64,000 bases of DNA from Thalassomonas sp. RHCl1 (GTDB taxonomy: Bacteria; Pseudomonadota; Gammaproteobacteria; Enterobacterales; Alteromonadaceae): assembly GCF_947387555.1 (NCBI RefSeq), contig NZ_CANDNZ010000007.1, positions 124,001-188,000 on the forward strand, written 5' to 3'. Below, one piece after another: positions 9,488-18,229 of this stretch (position 1 is the stretch's first letter; each line of letters begins with the position of its first letter). The translations under genes and the position numbers were made by a program. The notes beneath the pieces are model-generated. The model saw only the letters and a program-made list of their open reading frames with translations, had not been told where the DNA came from and made no database searches.

Positions 9488-11902
9488 ATGAATTTTTTCC
9501 GACCTTTAATACTGCTGTTTTTATGCAGTATCCACTCTGCCTATGCCGGGACCAACTTTAGCGATTTTATCAAGGATAAAAGCTATCACCCGGGGTTCTA
9601 TTCGTTTTACCATGACCAAAGCCAGGGCAAGGTTTACCTGGAAATAAAGGATTTCAATCAGGAGTTCTTATTTCAAAGCAGCCTGCCTCACGGCATAGGT
9701 TCCAACGATATCGGCCTGGACCGCGGTCAGCTTGGCGATACCCGGCTGGTGCGCTTTGAGCGCTCCGGCAACAAGGTGTTTTTACGCCAGCTAAATACCT
9801 ACTACCGCGCCGATTCTGACAATGCCCTGGAAAGGCAGGCGGTGGATGAAGCTTTCGCCACTTCCATCCTCTGGGGGTTTGAACTGGTAAAGCTGGACGA
9901 TCAAAAGCAGCAAAGCAGTGTTTTCATTGATTACACGCCGTTTTTATTATCAGATATCCATAACCTGGCAACTAGCCTGGATAAAAGCAAGCAGGGCAGC
10001 TTTAAAATTGATGGCAGCCGCAGCGGTTTATATCAAAAACGTAGCAAAGCCTTTCCAGAAAATACCGAGTTTGAAGCCATAGTTACCTTTAAAGGCAGTA
10101 AAGCCGGTGATTATCTGCGCTCGGTGACTCCGGATGCCAATATCGTCAGCGTGCATATGCACCACTCCTTGATCCAATTGCCAGACACGAATTATCAGAC
10201 CCGGGAATTTCACCCTTATAGCGGCTATTGGTCCATCGAATATGCCGATTATGCCAGTGCTATAGATGAGCCTCTGCTTAAGCGGGTTATCCCCCGCCAC
10301 CGCCTCAAGAAGAAAAATCCGAATGCCAAAGTCAGTGAAGCGGTTGAGCCTATTGTTTACTACCTGGATCCCGGGGTGCCGGAGCCGGTACGCTCGGCGT
10401 TAATCGACGGCGCTTTATGGTGGGATCAGGCCTTTAGCGCTTTAGGTTATAAAAATGCTTTTCAGATAAAAATCTTACCTGAAGATGCCGATCCCATGGA
10501 TGTACGTTACAACGTGATCCAGTGGGTGCACAGGGCGACCCGCGGCTGGTCTTATGGCTCAAGCGTTATCGACCCCCGTACCGGTGAGATCCTGAAAGGG
10601 CATGTGACTTTGGGCTCGTTGCGGGTCAGGCAGGATTACCTGATTGCTACCGGGTTAACTTCTCCCTATAAAAGCCGTAGTGCCGATACCACTAAAATGA
10701 AAGAAATGGCGCTGGCCCGCATTCGTCAGCTGTCCGCCCATGAAGTTGGCCACACACTCGGTATCGCCCATAACTTTGCCGCCAGCACCAATAACCGGGC
10801 CTCGGTGATGGATTACCCGCACCCGGATATCAAGCTTAAAGGGGGTAAAGTCGATTTAAGTCAGGCTTACGCCACCGATATCGGCGAATGGGATAAATAT
10901 GTGATTGCCTATGGTTATGGCGATCAAACTAGCCAGCAGCGGCAACAGCTGATTAAACAAGTGCAGAATCGCGGGCTGAAATACAGCTCAGATCCCGATG
11001 CCAGGCCGGTATCCGGCGGGCAGCTTGCTGGCCATTTATGGGATAACGGTAAAGATGCCGTCAGCGGTTTTGACCAGGTAGTAAAGGTCAGGAAAAAAGC
11101 CCTGGCAGATTTTGGTATCAATTCTCTGGCCTATGACCGTCCGCTTTCCGAGTTGGAGCAGGTTTTGGTGCCAATTTATAATTATCACAGGTATCAGCTT
11201 GAAGCCGTGGTGAAACTCATTGCCGGTGTCGATTATTTCTATGAAACCCGGGATGATGACGCCATAAAAGGAGTATCGAATATCAGCGGCAAGCAGCAAC
11301 AGGCGGCATTAACGGCGCTGTTGTCCACCCTCAGCAGCGACTTTTTAACTTTGCCGGAAGATATTTTGGCGTTGATCCCGCCCAAAGCCTACGGCTATAA
11401 AAGGAACCGTGAAAGCTTCAGTGCCAATACCGGATTAACTTTTGATGCGGTCAGTGCTGCACAAGCCAGCGCCAAACACAGCATCGGTTTGCTGTTAAAT
11501 GCCGAGCGTCTGGCCAGATTGCAACAGCAAGCGGCATTGGATAGTGATATTCCCGGGGTAAGCGCTGTGATAAAGCAGCTGGTGGCCAGTACCTTAGGGG
11601 CACAGGTAAAACCCGGCTTGGCTAAACTGGTGCAGCAAAGGGTAAACCAACAGGTGGTCGATCAACTGCTGCTGCTTTGGCTTAAAAAAGAGCTGGTACC
11701 TGAAGTGCGTGCTGATATCTACGCCGCTCTGCTGAAGTTGCAGGGCTGGCTCAATGCTAAGGTGAAAGGCGGGATGGATAAACCGCTTGCCGGCCATTAT
11801 CAGTTATTGGCACAACAAATTGACTTTGGTTTAAGTAAAGGCAAGCAAGTGGTGATGCCTTCCGAGATCAAAATGGCGCCGGGGTCACCGATAGGAAACT
11901 AG
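9488..11902 (+). CDS. Secreted zinc-dependent metalloprotease (DUF5117/DUF4953 family)
   Basis: An 804-residue exported protein with a signal peptide (cleavage probably after AYA at about 20). It has the long N-terminal DUF5117-like region (about 70-300) typical of this family. A metzincin-type zinc motif, HEVGHTLGIAHNF, begins at residue 418 (His418, Glu419, His422, His428), followed by the Met-turn-like SVMDYPHP near 440. The C-terminal half matches the DUF4953 extension. The substrate is unknown; relatives are predicted periplasmic or surface proteases of marine bacteria. The ATG at 9488 follows AAGGA by 6 bases and is preferred over the adjacent TTG at 9485. Single gene with no obvious operon partners. 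Confidence 0.88.
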   Translation: MNFFRPLILLFLCSIHSAYAGTNFSDFIKDKSYHPGFYSFYHDQSQGKVYLEIKDFNQEFLFQSSLPHGIGSNDIGLDRGQLGDTRLVRFERSGNKVFLRQLNTYYRADSDNALERQAVDEAFATSILWGFELVKLDDQKQQSSVFIDYTPFLLSDIHNLATSLDKSKQGSFKIDGSRSGLYQKRSKAFPENTEFEAIVTFKGSKAGDYLRSVTPDANIVSVHMHHSLIQLPDTNYQTREFHPYSGYWSIEYADYASAIDEPLLKRVIPRHRLKKKNPNAKVSEAVEPIVYYLDPGVPEPVRSALIDGALWWDQAFSALGYKNAFQIKILPEDADPMDVRYNVIQWVHRATRGWSYGSSVIDPRTGEILKGHVTLGSLRVRQDYLIATGLTSPYKSRSADTTKMKEMALARIRQLSAHEVGHTLGIAHNFAASTNNRASVMDYPHPDIKLKGGKVDLSQAYATDIGEWDKYVIAYGYGDQTSQQRQQLIKQVQNRGLKYSSDPDARPVSGGQLAGHLWDNGKDAVSGFDQVVKVRKKALADFGINSLAYDRPLSELEQVLVPIYNYHRYQLEAVVKLIAGVDYFYETRDDDAIKGVSNISGKQQQAALTALLSTLSSDFLTLPEDILALIPPKAYGYKRNRESFSANTGLTFDAVSAAQASAKHSIGLLLNAERLARLQQQAALDSDIPGVSAVIKQLVASTLGAQVKPGLAKLVQQRVNQQVVDQLLLLWLKKELVPEVRADIYAALLKLQGWLNAKVKGGMDKPLAGHYQLLAQQIDFGLSKGKQVVMPSEIKMAPGSPIGN

Positions 11903-11923
11903 GTTGGCGCGATAGCCAATAAT

Positions 11924-11959
11924 AAAAAACGGCATGGGGGGGAAGGAAATCCCATGCCG
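11924..11959 (-). terminator. Intrinsic terminator of the EamA transporter transcript
   Basis: CGGCATGGG at 11930-11938 and CCCATGCCG at 11951-11959 form a perfect 9-bp stem. Read on the minus strand it is followed by six T residues. It may also stop the metalloprotease transcript from the other side. Confidence 0.85.
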
Positions 11960-12040
11960 TGGTGCAGCGAGCACTCAAATAATTATTGAACCAGAAAGCG
12001 TTAATTAAAAGCTTAACTGCAAAGTTTTTTCCTCTGCCGG

Positions 12041-13006
12041 CTAAGCTTTAGCCGGTGTCATTTCTTCTTCTGTTATTTCCTCCGGTGATATTTGCTGCTG
12101 ATGGCTTTTGCTGTCGGCTTTATCTTTTGCGTCTTGTTTGGAAGGCGACAATACCACGAGATTTCCCAGCATAATGCAGATAAAACCTGTGACTGTGGTC
12201 AGATCCCAGACAAAACCTTCAACAAAGGTTGAGATCACAACGGCAACCGCGGGAAACATCACGGTAGCATAGGAGGCCTTGTGGGCGCCGATGCGTCCAA
12301 GCAAGGTCAGGTAACAGCCAAAGGCGATCACCGAGCCAAAAATGGACAAATAAAGCAGCGAACTGACATAAGGCAAAGTCAGGGAAAAGTTAAATTCAAC
12401 CCCGCGCACTAAGGCCAGCACCGCCATAAACGCAGTACCGTAGGCCATGCCCCAGGCATTGGTTTGCATTACCGGCAACTTCATTTGCTGATTTTTTATC
12501 GACAGCATATTACCGCTGGAAGCGAACACAGTACCGATCAGACACAGGGATAGACCCAGTAAAGTGTCGGCGCCGATATCAATGTCGTTAATCTGCGGCC
12601 AGAATAGGGTGATTATGCCGAACAGGCCGAGGGCGGCACCATAATAGACCTGTTTGGTGATCTTGGTTTTATACCATAACCTGGCGTTGAGGATATTGAT
12701 GATCATCATGGTGGAAAAACCGATGCAGGTCAGCGCCGAGTTAATATGCTGCTGGGCCAGATATAAAAAGTAATAGTTGACGCCAAACAGACAAAGGCCA
12801 AAGATCATTAGCTGGGCATGATGGCGCAACTTAAAAGCCAAAGATAAATTCTTTAGCCGGCAAAACAAAAACAGTACCAGTGCTGCCAGACCGAAGCGGT
12901 AGACCAGGGAGGCTTCCGGGGCAACTTCCCCTAACTGGTAGTTGATGGCGATCCAGGTGGAACCCCAGATCAGCACAGTTAACATATATAAAACTGTATT
13001 ATTCAT
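12041..13006 (-). CDS. EamA/DMT-family metabolite exporter
   Basis: A 321-residue inner-membrane protein with two EamA domains and about ten transmembrane helices. The first begins MLTVLIWGSTWIAINYQLG and ends near 135; the second covers about 155-295, followed by a charged cytoplasmic tail (KQDAKDKADSK and an acidic end). Such proteins export amino acids or related metabolites. ATG 13006 has AGG at 8 bases and is preferred over GTG 13015. It lies 25 bases after the small CCSPCC gene and is divergent from a MocR-type regulator at 13340, an arrangement typical of MocR-controlled exporters. The substrate is not identifiable. Confidence 0.88.
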   Translation of the reverse strand: MNNTVLYMLTVLIWGSTWIAINYQLGEVAPEASLVYRFGLAALVLFLFCRLKNLSLAFKLRHHAQLMIFGLCLFGVNYYFLYLAQQHINSALTCIGFSTMMIINILNARLWYKTKITKQVYYGAALGLFGIITLFWPQINDIDIGADTLLGLSLCLIGTVFASSGNMLSIKNQQMKLPVMQTNAWGMAYGTAFMAVLALVRGVEFNFSLTLPYVSSLLYLSIFGSVIAFGCYLTLLGRIGAHKASYATVMFPAVAVVISTFVEGFVWDLTTVTGFICIMLGNLVVLSPSKQDAKDKADSKSHQQQISPEEITEEEMTPAKA

Positions 13007-13031
13007 TATCATCACCTTTTCTCACAGTTTT

Positions 13032-13187
13032 CTAGCAACAAGGGGAGCAGCAGGCTTGCTGCTCCGGTTTCGCTGTAATTTGCAGGGACTGGGTTTCTTG
13101 AGCCGCCAAACCATTGAACAGGGCGGTTTTAATGAGCAATTCAAAGGCAAGCGCGGCGGTTTTTTTGATAGCAGTAACAATATTCAT
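13032..13187 (-). CDS. Small protein with C-terminal CCSPCC motif
   Basis: A 51-residue ORF (52 if ATG 13190 is used) preceded by AGGAG at ideal spacing for ATG 13187. The N-terminal half is an amphipathic or weakly hydrophobic helix (MNIVTAIKKTAALAFELLIKT). The C-terminal half is polar and ends in CCSPCC immediately before the stop. Four clustered cysteines could bind a metal or form disulfides; the sequence does not show which. It is the first gene of the leftward operon with the EamA exporter and faces the MocR regulator. Similar Cys-tailed mini-proteins next to EamA genes may exist but none was recognised with certainty. Confidence 0.65.
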   Translation of the reverse strand: MNIVTAIKKTAALAFELLIKTALFNGLAAQETQSLQITAKPEQQACCSPCC

Positions 13188-13272
13188 CATGATCTCCTGT
13201 TTTAGGTTTAGCGGGGCGGGCCAGGTATCTGTCCCGGGTTAAGCAATTTCCAGCCAAGGTGTTGCTGGTGGA

Positions 13273-13337
13273 TAGACAGTTTACCGATGTTTTGTTTTAA
13301 TAACATATACAGAAAATTGAAAATGTAACCTATACAG
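13273..13337. promoter_or_regulatory. Direct repeats in the divergent MocR/EamA promoter region
   Basis: TATACAG occurs at 13306-13312 and 13331-13337 (25 bases start to start), and a variant, TAGACAG, at 13273-13279. MocR/GabR-like regulators are known to bind direct repeats in such divergent regions. The last copy ends two bases before the regulator's ATG, where a ribosome site should be, which suggests autorepression. Confidence 0.45.
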
Positions 13338-13339
13338 TT

Positions 13340-14782
13340 ATGCGTTTACTGAACAGATCCTCATCGGAATTTTTATACCAGCAAGTGATCGACTTTATCG
13401 AAAAGCAGCAAGAGTCAGGGATATTACGCCCGGGAGACAAGCTGCCAAGTTTGCGAAAACTCAGCAGTCAGCTGGAAATCAGTGTGCCGACGGTGAAACA
13501 GGCCTATGTTGAACTTGAGCGCCAGGGCAGTATATGTGCCAGACCCCAGTCCGGTTATTACCTGCAGGCACAACAGGCGCGTAAACTGATGCCGATGCGG
13601 GCGAAATGGGCCTGCTGCGATCCGGTGGAAATAGAATGCCGCAGCCTGATTGAACAGGTGCATGAAGCCATTCATTTACCCGATACCGTGGCGTTGGGTA
13701 TTTCCAACCCGGTGAACAGCCATCCGCCGGATAAAGCCCTGGCGAGGTTAATGCGTGCGGTGATCAGTAAAGTGGCGGAAAAAGCCGTCAGCTACGGCCC
13801 GATCAACGGCGATCCCAAGTTGCGGATGCAGCTGGGCTTTCGCTACCAGGATCTTGGCGTGGATGTTAATCATGAAGATATCGTGATCACCAACGGCGCC
13901 CAGGAGGCCCTGGCCATTGCCTTGCAGTGTGTGGCGGAAAAAGGCGATGTCATCGCCATAGAGTCTCCCTGTTTTTTTGGCATGATCGAGCTGATCGAAA
14001 GCTTAGGTATGAAAGCACTGGAGGTATACACCTGCACCGAACAGGGTATTTGTCCCGATGAACTGGCCAGGGTGATCAAGCAGTATCCGGTCAAGGCCTG
14101 TTTGTTTTCTACCGCCATCAATAACCCTTTAGGCTCTTTTATGCCGGATGAGCGCCGCCAGGCGATAGTGAATTTGCTGGAGCAGCAGGACATCCCCCTG
14201 ATCGAAGATGATGTCTACAGCGAACTCTATTTTGGCGAGCAAAGGCCGAAACCGGCGCAGTTATATTCGGAAAAGGGCCTGGTGATCACTTGCTCTTCTT
14301 TTTCGAAAACCGCTGCCCCGGGCTACCGCATCGGCTGGTTGGTGCCGGGCAAATTTGCCGAGCAGGCGAAAAGGATCAAGCGGGCGCAATCCTGCTCGAC
14401 CCCTATGCTGCAGCAATGGACATTAAACGAGTACCTGATGAGCGGCGAATACGACCGACATTTAACCGTGCTCAGGAAAAAACTCAGCTATAACTGTGAG
14501 CGTATGCGGGCCCTGATTGCCGCCCATTTCCCCAATGATATCTGTATATCCAAGCCCCAGGGGGGCAGTGTGCTTTGGGTCAGATGCCGCTCTTATGTCA
14601 ATACCGAAGATTTTTTCCGCCAGGCTATCGCCCGGGGGGTAAGCTTTGCCCCCGGCAGCATCTTCTCCCCTTCGGGTAAATACCATAATTATATGCGTAT
14701 CAGTTACGGGGTGCAGTGGTGTGAGCGCATCGAACAGGCGATAACGGTTTTAGGGGAGCTGATACACGACGCGGCCAAGTAA
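13340..14782 (+). CDS. MocR-type transcriptional regulator (GntR HTH fused to aminotransferase fold)
   Basis: A 480-residue fusion protein. Residues about 8-75 are a GntR winged helix (EFLYQQVIDFIEKQQ, PGDKLPSLRKLSSQLEIS, then TVKQAYVELERQG). Residues about 110-475 are a fold-type I PLP aminotransferase domain with the Schiff-base lysine in SFSKTAAPGYRIGW (Lys323). Members sense PLP or amino compounds and control a neighbouring gene, here most likely the divergent CCSPCC peptide and EamA exporter. The ATG at 13340 lacks a clear Shine-Dalgarno sequence, yet the HTH homology starts right there, so no shorter start is likely. Confidence 0.9.
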   Translation: MRLLNRSSSEFLYQQVIDFIEKQQESGILRPGDKLPSLRKLSSQLEISVPTVKQAYVELERQGSICARPQSGYYLQAQQARKLMPMRAKWACCDPVEIECRSLIEQVHEAIHLPDTVALGISNPVNSHPPDKALARLMRAVISKVAEKAVSYGPINGDPKLRMQLGFRYQDLGVDVNHEDIVITNGAQEALAIALQCVAEKGDVIAIESPCFFGMIELIESLGMKALEVYTCTEQGICPDELARVIKQYPVKACLFSTAINNPLGSFMPDERRQAIVNLLEQQDIPLIEDDVYSELYFGEQRPKPAQLYSEKGLVITCSSFSKTAAPGYRIGWLVPGKFAEQAKRIKRAQSCSTPMLQQWTLNEYLMSGEYDRHLTVLRKKLSYNCERMRALIAAHFPNDICISKPQGGSVLWVRCRSYVNTEDFFRQAIARGVSFAPGSIFSPSGKYHNYMRISYGVQWCERIEQAITVLGELIHDAAK

Positions 14783-14867
14783 AACCGGCGCATGAATTTA
14801 CATGAAACTTGTACTTAACTGGGCTAAAATTCCGTCCAGAGCAAAATATGTGATATAGGGAATAACA

Positions 14868-15521
14868 ATGAAAAAAATTGCAGTGATCTTAAGTGGTTGT
14901 GGTGTTTTCGACGGCAGTGAAATACATGAAGCCGTACTCACACTGTTAGCGATAAATCAACAGGGGGCACAATATACTTGCTTTGCCCCTAATGTTAATC
15001 AGCATCATGTGATCAACCATTTAACCGGTGAAGTCAGTCAGGATGAAACCCGCAATGTACTGGTGGAATCGGCGCGTATCGCCCGCGGTGAAGTGGCGGA
15101 TATTAATACCCTGAAAGTTGATGACTTCGATGCCCTGATTTTACCCGGCGGTTTTGGTGCGGCGAAGAATTTGTCGGATTTTGCCTTTAACGGTGATAAG
15201 TGTCAGCTGCACGCTGATGTGTTAACTGCCTGTCAGGCCTTTGCTAAAGCGAATAAAGCGGCGGGTTATATTTGTATCGCTCCGGCAATGATCCCTCTGG
15301 TATATGGCAAAGGGGTTAAAATGACCATAGGCACGGACACTGAAACCGCGGCGGCTGTTTCAGCAATGGGAGCAGAGCACCTTGATTGCCCGGTTGATGA
15401 TATTGTTATCGATAAAGAGCACAAGCTGGTTTCTACCCCGGCATATATGCTGGCCAATAATATGGTAGAAGCGGCATCGGGAATTAACCTGCTGGTAAAA
15501 GAAGTGCTGGCGATGGCTTAG
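14868..15521 (+). CDS. elbB: Isoprenoid biosynthesis glyoxalase ElbB
   Basis: A 217-residue cytoplasmic protein of the DJ-1/PfpI class I glutamine amidotransferase-like superfamily. The sequence follows ElbB throughout: MKKIAVILSGCGVFDGSEIHEA at the start, DALILPGGFGAAKNLSDFA near 85-103, and YICIAPAMIPLVYG near 138, where the nucleophile-elbow cysteine sits in CIAPAMIP. ElbB has glyoxalase activity in Escherichia coli and a reported link to isoprenoid synthesis. It is apparently monocistronic, closed by the hairpin at 15529. Confidence 0.92.
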   Translation: MKKIAVILSGCGVFDGSEIHEAVLTLLAINQQGAQYTCFAPNVNQHHVINHLTGEVSQDETRNVLVESARIARGEVADINTLKVDDFDALILPGGFGAAKNLSDFAFNGDKCQLHADVLTACQAFAKANKAAGYICIAPAMIPLVYGKGVKMTIGTDTETAAAVSAMGAEHLDCPVDDIVIDKEHKLVSTPAYMLANNMVEAASGINLLVKEVLAMA

Positions 15522-15528
15522 CCTGTAT

Positions 15529-15549
15529 AAGGGGGATAGCTTCCCCCTT
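15529..15549. terminator. Bidirectional hairpin between elbB and the first Cys-rich peptide
   Basis: AAGGGGG, loop ATAGCTT, CCCCCTT form a 7-bp stem. It can serve both elbB (plus strand) and the convergent peptide gene at 15592-15759. The T-tracts are short on both sides. Confidence 0.6.
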
Positions 15550-15591
15550 TATACTACCGGCTTTTAGGGAGGCGGTTAATAAGTGTATCCG

Positions 15592-15759
15592 TTATAGAAT
15601 AAAGCAGTACTTACGACCACTGCGATATTCACAGTAACATTCATGTGGGTTTTCTGCGCAGTATCTTTGTTCCCATTGACCTGGTGATACATAAGCAAAT
15701 GATGCCAGGCTAACACCCATACCCATAGCGGCTAATGCCAGTACTATTTTCTTTTTCAT
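15592..15759 (-). CDS. Small secreted four-cysteine peptide, copy 1
   Basis: A 55-residue ORF preceded by AAGGAAGA. Residues 1-22 form a clear signal peptide (MKKKIVLALAAMGMGVSLAS, cleavage probably after FA). The mature part, about 33 residues, has Cys at 34, 41, 43 and 52 in the spacing C-x6-C-x-C-x8-C, including the shared motif ECYC. It is a paralogue of the ORF at 16023-16181, with the same cysteine spacing and a related upstream region. No family was recognised. Export plus four cysteines suggests a disulfide-stabilised periplasmic or extracellular peptide. Confidence 0.65.
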   Translation of the reverse strand: MKKKIVLALAAMGMGVSLASFAYVSPGQWEQRYCAENPHECYCEYRSGRKYCFIL

Positions 15760-15971
15760 AGATCTTCCTTAATTTTGCCCTTAAATCCGGGCTTTAGTTA
15801 TTATTTTAATTATCTCTGCAAGCGAACTTGCCGAAATAATATTACACAGGTAACAAAATGTTTCAATGGATTTGTTATTTATTTGTTACTTGTTTGTTTT
15901 TTTAGCTTTAATGTTTTGTTTGTGCTGGTAGATCTTCAGGCGGGGTGGGTTTGTATTGATAAGAGTTTGTC

Positions 15972-15994
15972 AAAAAAGGGGGGATACTCCCCCC
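15972..15994 (-). terminator. Intrinsic terminator of the second Cys-rich peptide gene
   Basis: GGGGGG and CCCCCC (15978-15983 and 15989-15994) form the stem around ATACT. On the minus strand the hairpin is followed by six T residues, 28 bases after the stop of the 16023-16181 ORF. Confidence 0.75.
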
Positions 15995-16022
15995 TAACTA
16001 TCTGGTTATAAAGAGTATGTTG

Positions 16023-16181
16023 CTAATAGGGAGTGCAAACATAATTTTCCAGTACATATGTGCAATAGCATTCATCAGGGTACATGTCACAGAAACTGTT
16101 GCCTGCCACTGCATTAACCGATGTTGCCAGTCCTAAACCCATGCCGATAGAGGCGAGTGCTACTATTATTTTTTTTCTCAT
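16023..16181 (-). CDS. Small secreted four-cysteine peptide, copy 2
   Basis: A 52-residue ORF preceded by AAGGAAGAA. The signal peptide (MRKKIIVALASIGMGLGLAT, cleavage near SVNA) resembles that of copy 1. The mature part has Cys at 31, 38, 40 and 49, again C-x6-C-x-C-x8-C with ECYC in the middle, while other residues have diverged strongly. Conservation of cysteine spacing and signal peptide alongside divergence elsewhere indicates selection on a folded secreted peptide after tandem duplication. A separate terminator at 15972 shows it is its own transcription unit. Function unknown. Confidence 0.65.
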   Translation of the reverse strand: MRKKIIVALASIGMGLGLATSVNAVAGNSFCDMYPDECYCTYVLENYVCTPY

Positions 16182-16520
16182 AGTTCTTCCTTAATATGTC
16201 CAGAATACTTGGACAACAGTTATTGTCCTAAAGGTCTGTGCAAGTTAACTTGCCGGTTAAATATTGCACATGAAATAAAGTGTTTCAATGTGTTTGTTGA
16301 ATTATTGTTTGTTTTCTGTTTATTTGTTGTTTGTTTTTTGTTGTCTTTGATAGAGCTGAGCTGCTGGTTATGGCCACTGACCGTTATCTATTTTTGCAAG
16401 ATCTGACTTCCGTACAAGGCTTTCGCTTCGGGGAACAGGAAATATTGGTTGATTAAACCTTGAGTTGCTCCCGTTCTGCTATAGTTACATGAGGTTAGAT
16501 AAACGCAGGAAATCAACGGA

Positions 16521-17198
16521 GTGAAAAAAAATAAATCGATCACCACCGATGATGTTCTTATTAATTTATGTCAATCGGTTACCGAAGTCTTATCCAAGGC
16601 CAGCGGCAATAAAATTACCTATTCCGCTATGGTACAAAAAATAACTTGTACTTGTTTACGTCCCGATATCGGCAGTTTTGTATTATTTGACGGTGGTTTC
16701 AACGGCATTGTGGTTATTAATTTAACCTCTATTGCGGCGCTGGAAATATATCAGGATTATATGCGCAACATGGGTATGCCGGAGGAAGAAATCTCCCAGT
16801 CGCATTTGGCGGATGATGTCGCCAATGTCATGGGGGAGCTGATGAACCAGATAGTAGGTGACTTTACCTTTAAGGTAAGGGAGCGTTTACAAACTTCTAT
16901 CACCCAAAGTCAGCCGAAAATGATGGCGATCAGCAAACTGGTGCAGATATCCGTCGATACCGCGATGGACAGGCCGCAAATGCGCCGGGTGACTTTTACC
17001 ACAAAAAATCACAATATTTTTTATCTTGAGTTTGCTATGGACAGGACAGAATTCATTCAACTGCATGAATTTGAAAGTGCCGACAGCATAGACCCGGATA
17101 AAGTCATGGAAGAGTCACTGGCAGAAACGCAGGAAGATACCGGCGGAGGTGATTCAGATGAAGCGGATGATGATTTCCTCGCCGAACTGGGGTTATAA
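16521..17198 (+). CDS. DUF3334 family protein (CheX-like fold)
   Basis: A 225-residue cytoplasmic protein starting at GTG 16521. It matches the DUF3334 family of Shewanella, Vibrio and relatives: TTDDVLINLCQSVTEVL near the start, CLRPDIGSFVLFDGGFNG near 47-64, then DDVANVMGELMNQIVGDFT near 98-116. The GELMNQIVGDF helix recalls the CheX/CheC phosphatase helix, so a role in chemotaxis or signalling has been suggested for the fold. The C-terminal 40 residues are acidic and probably disordered. The final function is unknown. Single gene, ended by the strong hairpin at 17267. Confidence 0.8.
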   Translation: MKKNKSITTDDVLINLCQSVTEVLSKASGNKITYSAMVQKITCTCLRPDIGSFVLFDGGFNGIVVINLTSIAALEIYQDYMRNMGMPEEEISQSHLADDVANVMGELMNQIVGDFTFKVRERLQTSITQSQPKMMAISKLVQISVDTAMDRPQMRRVTFTTKNHNIFYLEFAMDRTEFIQLHEFESADSIDPDKVMEESLAETQEDTGGGDSDEADDDFLAELGL

Positions 17199-17266
17199 AG
17201 TCATGTGCTTTCTTGGATGAAGGCGTCTGTTTGCACCAGGACATTTTTAAAGTGCTTACCAACAAA

Positions 17267-17298
17267 AAACCGCCAGAATATTGCTATTCTGGCGGTTT
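17267..17298. terminator. Bidirectional intrinsic terminator
   Basis: Perfect 14-bp stem (17267-17280 with 17285-17298) around the loop TTGC, between the DUF3334 gene and the convergent DUF3718 gene. The T-tract is best on the minus strand (six T residues). Confidence 0.9.
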
Positions 17299-17357
17299 CC
17301 TATTTAAGGTGCTGTAGCTGTTATTATTGTTTTATTTGAAAGCTTAACTAGCAGTAA

Positions 17358-17855
17358 TTAGATATATTTTTGTAGCTGGTTGGCGGCTTGCTCGCTGCCG
17401 TACTGACGAACAAAGTCATCAACCGATTGCTGGTTACAGCTGCTGAACTGGGCAAAACGCTTAACGCTCATACCTTGTGCACGTACTGCACGCTTTAATT
17501 TAGCCAGGTCACCTGAGGCGGCAATAACACATAATTGCGCGTCTTTGTTGGCATGGCCGGCAGTTAAAGCAAAGTTGTTTTCGGTAACAACAGCGTTTTC
17601 TTTTACTGTTTTGTTGGTGAATTTACTTGCAAACTTAGAGATATCCTGGCCGTTACATTTGATTTGCTTATCCAACGTCTTTTGGCTGATACCCGACATT
17701 TCGGCGATTTCTTTTAAGCTTAATACCCCGGTAGCTGCTTCCATGCATAATTGAGATTCACTGCTGGCGTTTTTCGTCACAAATTGAAGTTGTTTTGCAG
17801 CGGCATTGTGTGCAAAGAAAAGAAAGGATAGTGCAACAATAATAACATTTTTCAT
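17358..17855 (-). CDS. Secreted DUF3718-like protein with two repeats
   Basis: A 165-residue exported protein with a signal peptide (cleavage after NAAA near 20). It consists of two copies of a helical repeat. The first (about 33-80) runs from ESQLCMEAATGVLSLKEI to IKCNGQDISKFASKF. The second (about 107-155) runs from DAQLCVIAASGDLAKLKRA to SSCNQQSVDDFVRQYG. Each repeat holds one LCxxAA cysteine and one second cysteine, probably disulfide-linked in the periplasm. The pattern matches DUF3718, a family common in Alteromonadales with unknown function. Confidence 0.72.
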   Translation of the reverse strand: MKNVIIVALSFLFFAHNAAAKQLQFVTKNASSESQLCMEAATGVLSLKEIAEMSGISQKTLDKQIKCNGQDISKFASKFTNKTVKENAVVTENNFALTAGHANKDAQLCVIAASGDLAKLKRAVRAQGMSVKRFAQFSSCNQQSVDDFVRQYGSEQAANQLQKYI

Positions 17856-18229
17856 TAGCTTACCTACATCATTAGCATGAATAGAAATATTTTTAAAAGC
17901 GCATTAACACTGGGCTGCAGGGCAGTTAAACAGGTGTTTCACGCTTTAGTTGCGGCGCATGATATAGTATTTTTTCCAAGAAGCAAGCGATCGAAATCAA
18001 AGTTTTCGTCGATTGTTTTTTGAACAAATAAAAACCTTTGTATATACAAGTTGTTGCCATCAATTCATGTGAAAGATTTTTTTTATTTATTTTTTTTGTT
18101 TTGGGAAAATACCGGTGTTAATTCTGTATCGGGCTAAGATCTTCGGATAAAATTAGCCATTTACCGGCTTTTAATGCTGGTAAATCTTATATGAGTTATC
18201 CATCTGCGGCTGTAATTAAGGAGAAAAGC
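17856..18229. other. AT-rich intergenic region
   Basis: Divergent promoter region between the DUF3718 gene and the VOC-family gene. It includes long T-runs near 18070-18105. An upstream in-frame ATG at 18191 lacks a ribosome site. No other element was recognised. Confidence 0.4.
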
